Of a stretch of 16,393 bases of DNA, positions 15,075 through 16,393 are shown piece after piece. Each line of letters starts with the position of its first letter. Positions within the stretch are counted from its first letter, which is position 1. Position numbers and translations under genes: made by a program. The notes under the pieces were generated by a model. It made no database searches and had not been told where the DNA came from. It saw nothing but the letters and a program-made list of their open reading frames with translations. The DNA comes from Thermoplasmata archaeon (GTDB lineage: Archaea; Thermoplasmatota; Thermoplasmata; Thermoplasmatales; Thermoplasmataceae), in assembly GCA_021806345.1 (NCBI GenBank), contig JAJZXP010000009.1, forward strand, positions 1 to 16,393. The letters are read 5' to 3'.

Positions 15075-16153
15075 GAGAATTCCCTGTCAACAAATGTTTT
15101 CTTAAGTTCGACACCCACTCCCGGGCAGTCGTGTGGATAGAGTGTTCCCTTCCTGAATTCAATACCTTTCTCAACGATATCTTCCTTTAAACTGCTGTAG
15201 CCGTCCAAATCTGCATATTTAACAGATGGTTTTGAAAGGGCAACTGCCAGCCCTGCGCTGTTCGCCAGTCTGGTTTCTACCATGCATCCTATCATTACTG
15301 GAACCCTGTAGGAGTAAGCAAGGTCAGCCATTTTTATTGAGTCGGTGATCCCTCCCGATTTCATCAATTTTATATTTATTCCATCTACAGACTCAGTCTG
15401 AAGCACGTTTAACACATCATCTGTTGTAAATATACTTTCATCCGCAAATATGGGAATATTCGATCTATCTCTAACAAATTTTAATCCACGTATATCCTGC
15501 ATGGGCACTGGCTGTTCCATAAACTCAATTTCAAATTTTTCAAGCTTCTTAGAAATCTCAACTGATTTTCTGGGTGTGTAAGACTGATTAAAATCTACAT
15601 AAATCATTGGCTTTTCCCCAACCACGTCTCTAACCACCTTGACTCTTTCAAGATCATCCTGGATTCCAAGTCCCATTTTTATTTTGAATATTTTAACCCC
15701 ATCAGACATAAGTTCTTCCGCCTGAGCCTTGGCTTTCTTAGAATCTACGAGGTCAACAGTGTATGAAGTGTCAATATGATCTTTATTATTTCCGAGTAAC
15801 TTTCGAACGCTTGTTTTTGCGCGCTTTCCTATTATGTCCCAAATAGCCTGATCTATCGCCATTCTGCTTGCCTTTGCTGACCTGCAGAGATTTTTCATGG
15901 TTATATTCAGGTTTTCCTGGGACTCATCCATTCCCTTAAGGGATTCCGAAAATATCCTTAACTCGCTTTCCAGTGATCCTATGGTGTCACCAGTTATGAA
16001 TGGAGTGGTAGTGGCTTCCCCGTATCCAACAATTCCATCATCTGCGGTAACTGAAACAATAAAACCCTCATAGGAATTGGTTGATCCAAGGGAAATTTTA
16101 AACGGCTTTTTCATTGGCAGTTCTATTTTTTTAAATTTTATACTCTCAATCAC
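15062..16153 (-). CDS. L-Ala-D/L-Glu (dipeptide) epimerase, enolase superfamily
   Basis: Dipeptide epimerase of 363 residues when read from a GTG at 16153. The KxK is K157-I-K159 (FKIKMG), the metal ligands are D187 (YVDFNQ), E213 (FMEQP) and D238 (FADES), and the second lysine is K262 in NIKLMKSGGI. D315-L-D317 (ADLDGY) is the DxD motif that binds the dipeptide amino group in L-Ala-D/L-Glu epimerases such as YkfB and YcjG. Together with MKSGG and GCMVE it separates this protein from the racemase at 801-1889. It would turn L-Ala-D-Glu released by the NlpC/P60 enzyme into L-Ala-L-Glu for ordinary peptidases. A TTG further upstream gives a longer frame with a hydrophobic, non-homologous lead. 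The GTG is preferred because a TATA box lies 28 nt upstream, which predicts a leaderless mRNA starting at that codon. Confidence 0.88.
   Translation of the reverse strand: MIESIKFKKIELPMKKPFKISLGSTNSYEGFIVSVTADDGIVGYGEATTTPFITGDTIGSLESELRIFSESLKGMDESQENLNITMKNLCRSAKASRMAIDQAIWDIIGKRAKTSVRKLLGNNKDHIDTSYTVDLVDSKKAKAQAEELMSDGVKIFKIKMGLGIQDDLERVKVVRDVVGEKPMIYVDFNQSYTPRKSVEISKKLEKFEIEFMEQPVPMQDIRGLKFVRDRSNIPIFADESIFTTDDVLNVLQTESVDGINIKLMKSGGITDSIKMADLAYSYRVPVMIGCMVETRLANSAGLAVALSKPSVKYADLDGYSSLKEDIVEKGIEFRKGTLYPHDCPGVGVELKKTFVDREFSQKK
15066..15070 (+). terminator. Possible oligo-T terminator at the end of nagZ
   Basis: A run of five T in a T-rich tail lies in the last codons of nagZ, within the overlap with the convergent epimerase gene. 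It is the only terminator-like sequence available there, so the assignment is weak. Confidence 0.25.
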
Positions 16154-16174
16154 GCTGTAAAATTGCAAACATGC

Positions 16175-16181
16175 ATATAAA
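16175..16181 (-). promoter_or_regulatory. TATA box of the dipeptide epimerase
   Basis: Minus-strand TTTATAT begins 28 nt before the GTG at 16153 and is the main reason for choosing that start. Confidence 0.6.
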
Positions 16182-16252
16182 TTAGCGGAACACCAAGTGA
16201 GCTTAATAAGATCCAGGTTATTTTTGCATTCTCCAATTAACAAAAGAAGTGA

Positions 16253-16290
16253 CACTGGGTGAATCATACTTAACAGGATAACAACCAGTG
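16253..16290. repeat. Inverted repeat upstream of the last gene
   Basis: CACTGG (16253-16258) and CCAGTG (16285-16290) form a 6-bp perfect dyad with a 26-nt spacer. The right arm ends directly before the A-rich element and TATA-like box of the gene at 16324, a position suited to a regulator. Confidence 0.3.
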
Positions 16291-16297
16291 AAAAGGA

Positions 16298-16303
16298 TTT
16301 ATG
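16298..16303 (+). promoter_or_regulatory. TATA-like box of the last gene
   Basis: TTTATG preceded by the purine-rich AAAAGGA (BRE-like) begins 26 nt before ATG 16324. The spacing matches the other leaderless genes of the window. Confidence 0.45.
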
Positions 16304-16323
16304 AAGGGAATGAATGAACCGCA

Positions 16324-16393
16324 ATGGTCACACTTGGTATTGAGAACATCAAAAATCTTGTTGCAGGGAATTCGAACAAGAAGGTGGGTATAA
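16324..16393 (+). CDS. 3'-truncated start of a probable DUF1343 exo-beta-N-acetylmuramidase (NamZ-like)
   Basis: Only 23 codons are inside the window, with no stop. The reading is MVTLGIENI...NKKVGI. It resembles the opening of DUF1343/NamZ proteins, where a 'xTGIExLL' segment is followed after about ten residues by 'GKRVGLITN'. NamZ removes non-reducing-end MurNAc from peptidoglycan. In Bacillus subtilis its gene (ybbC) lies next to nagZ and in the same cluster as murQ, and here nagZ and murQ are also close. The call rests on a short match plus context and could be wrong; the frame and a TATA-like box 26 nt upstream make it a real gene start. No signal peptide is visible in the first residues. 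Confidence 0.5.
   Translation, partial: MVTLGIENIKNLVAGNSNKKVGI

Noticed and set aside
16154..16324. N-terminal extension of the dipeptide epimerase from a TTG at 16324
   Set aside because: The added residues are hydrophobic and unlike the family; a TATA box lies inside this stretch at the right distance for the GTG at 16153, and the region is the divergent promoter.
1..16393. Bacterial contig or recent bacterial insertion
   Set aside because: TATA boxes 24-29 nt before leaderless starts recur throughout, no -35/-10 pairs stand out, and codon usage looks even; no mobile-element genes or flanking repeats were found.

Overview
The window looks like chromosomal DNA of a moderately AT-rich archaeon, most probably a wall-less acidophile of the Thermoplasmatales (Thermoplasmatota). 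The evidence is as follows. Most transcription-unit first genes have an archaeal TATA box about 24-29 nt before the start codon and almost no 5' leader (leaderless mRNA), while downstream operon genes use GGTGAT/GAGG-type Shine-Dalgarno sites. Arginine is mostly AGA/AGG and ATA is common. The one solute-binding protein has an N-terminal hydrophobic anchor and a C-terminal transmembrane anchor, as in archaea without an outer wall. The lineage is inferred; no rRNA or other phylogenetic marker lies in the window.

Layout. (1) Bases 1-3004, + strand: a GNAT acyltransferase (5' end cut by the window edge), an enolase-superfamily N-succinylamino acid racemase and an M20 peptidase. This is the gene set of the known succinyl-CoA-dependent irreversible D- to L-amino acid conversion route. 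(2) 3009-6314, - strand: a large family-5 (Opp/Dpp-type) peptide-binding protein with three Ig-like repeats. (3) 6666-8300, + strand: a CocE/X-Pro dipeptidyl-peptidase-type serine hydrolase. (4) 8352-10279, + strand: murQ (MurNAc-6-phosphate etherase) followed by a minimal DacB/PBP4-like D-Ala-D-Ala peptidase. (5) 10280-12709, - strand: lysA (diaminopimelate decarboxylase) and an HSL-type esterase. (6) 12911-15074, + strand: an SH3-NlpC/P60 gamma-D-Glu-diamino acid endopeptidase (YkfC-like) and a GH3 NagZ. (7) 15062-16153, - strand: an L-Ala-D/L-Glu dipeptide epimerase (YkfB-like). (8) 16324 to the window end, + strand: the first 23 codons of what looks like a DUF1343/NamZ exo-N-acetylmuramidase.

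Taken together this is a nearly complete catabolic kit for bacterial peptidoglycan. NamZ and NagZ would release MurNAc and GlcNAc. MurQ would remove the lactyl ether from MurNAc-6-P. DacB would attack D-Ala-D-Ala or the cross-link. NlpC/P60 would cut the stem peptide between D-Glu and DAP, the epimerase would turn L-Ala-D-Glu into L-Ala-L-Glu, and LysA would turn meso-DAP into L-lysine. The NSAR trio could convert remaining D-amino acids to L-amino acids, and the binding protein could capture peptides. None of the hydrolases shows a signal peptide, so the set looks like intracellular processing of imported muropeptides. There are no peptidoglycan biosynthesis genes here. The natural reading is that a wall-less archaeon feeds on bacterial murein. 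No tRNA, rRNA, CRISPR array, transposase or integrase was seen.
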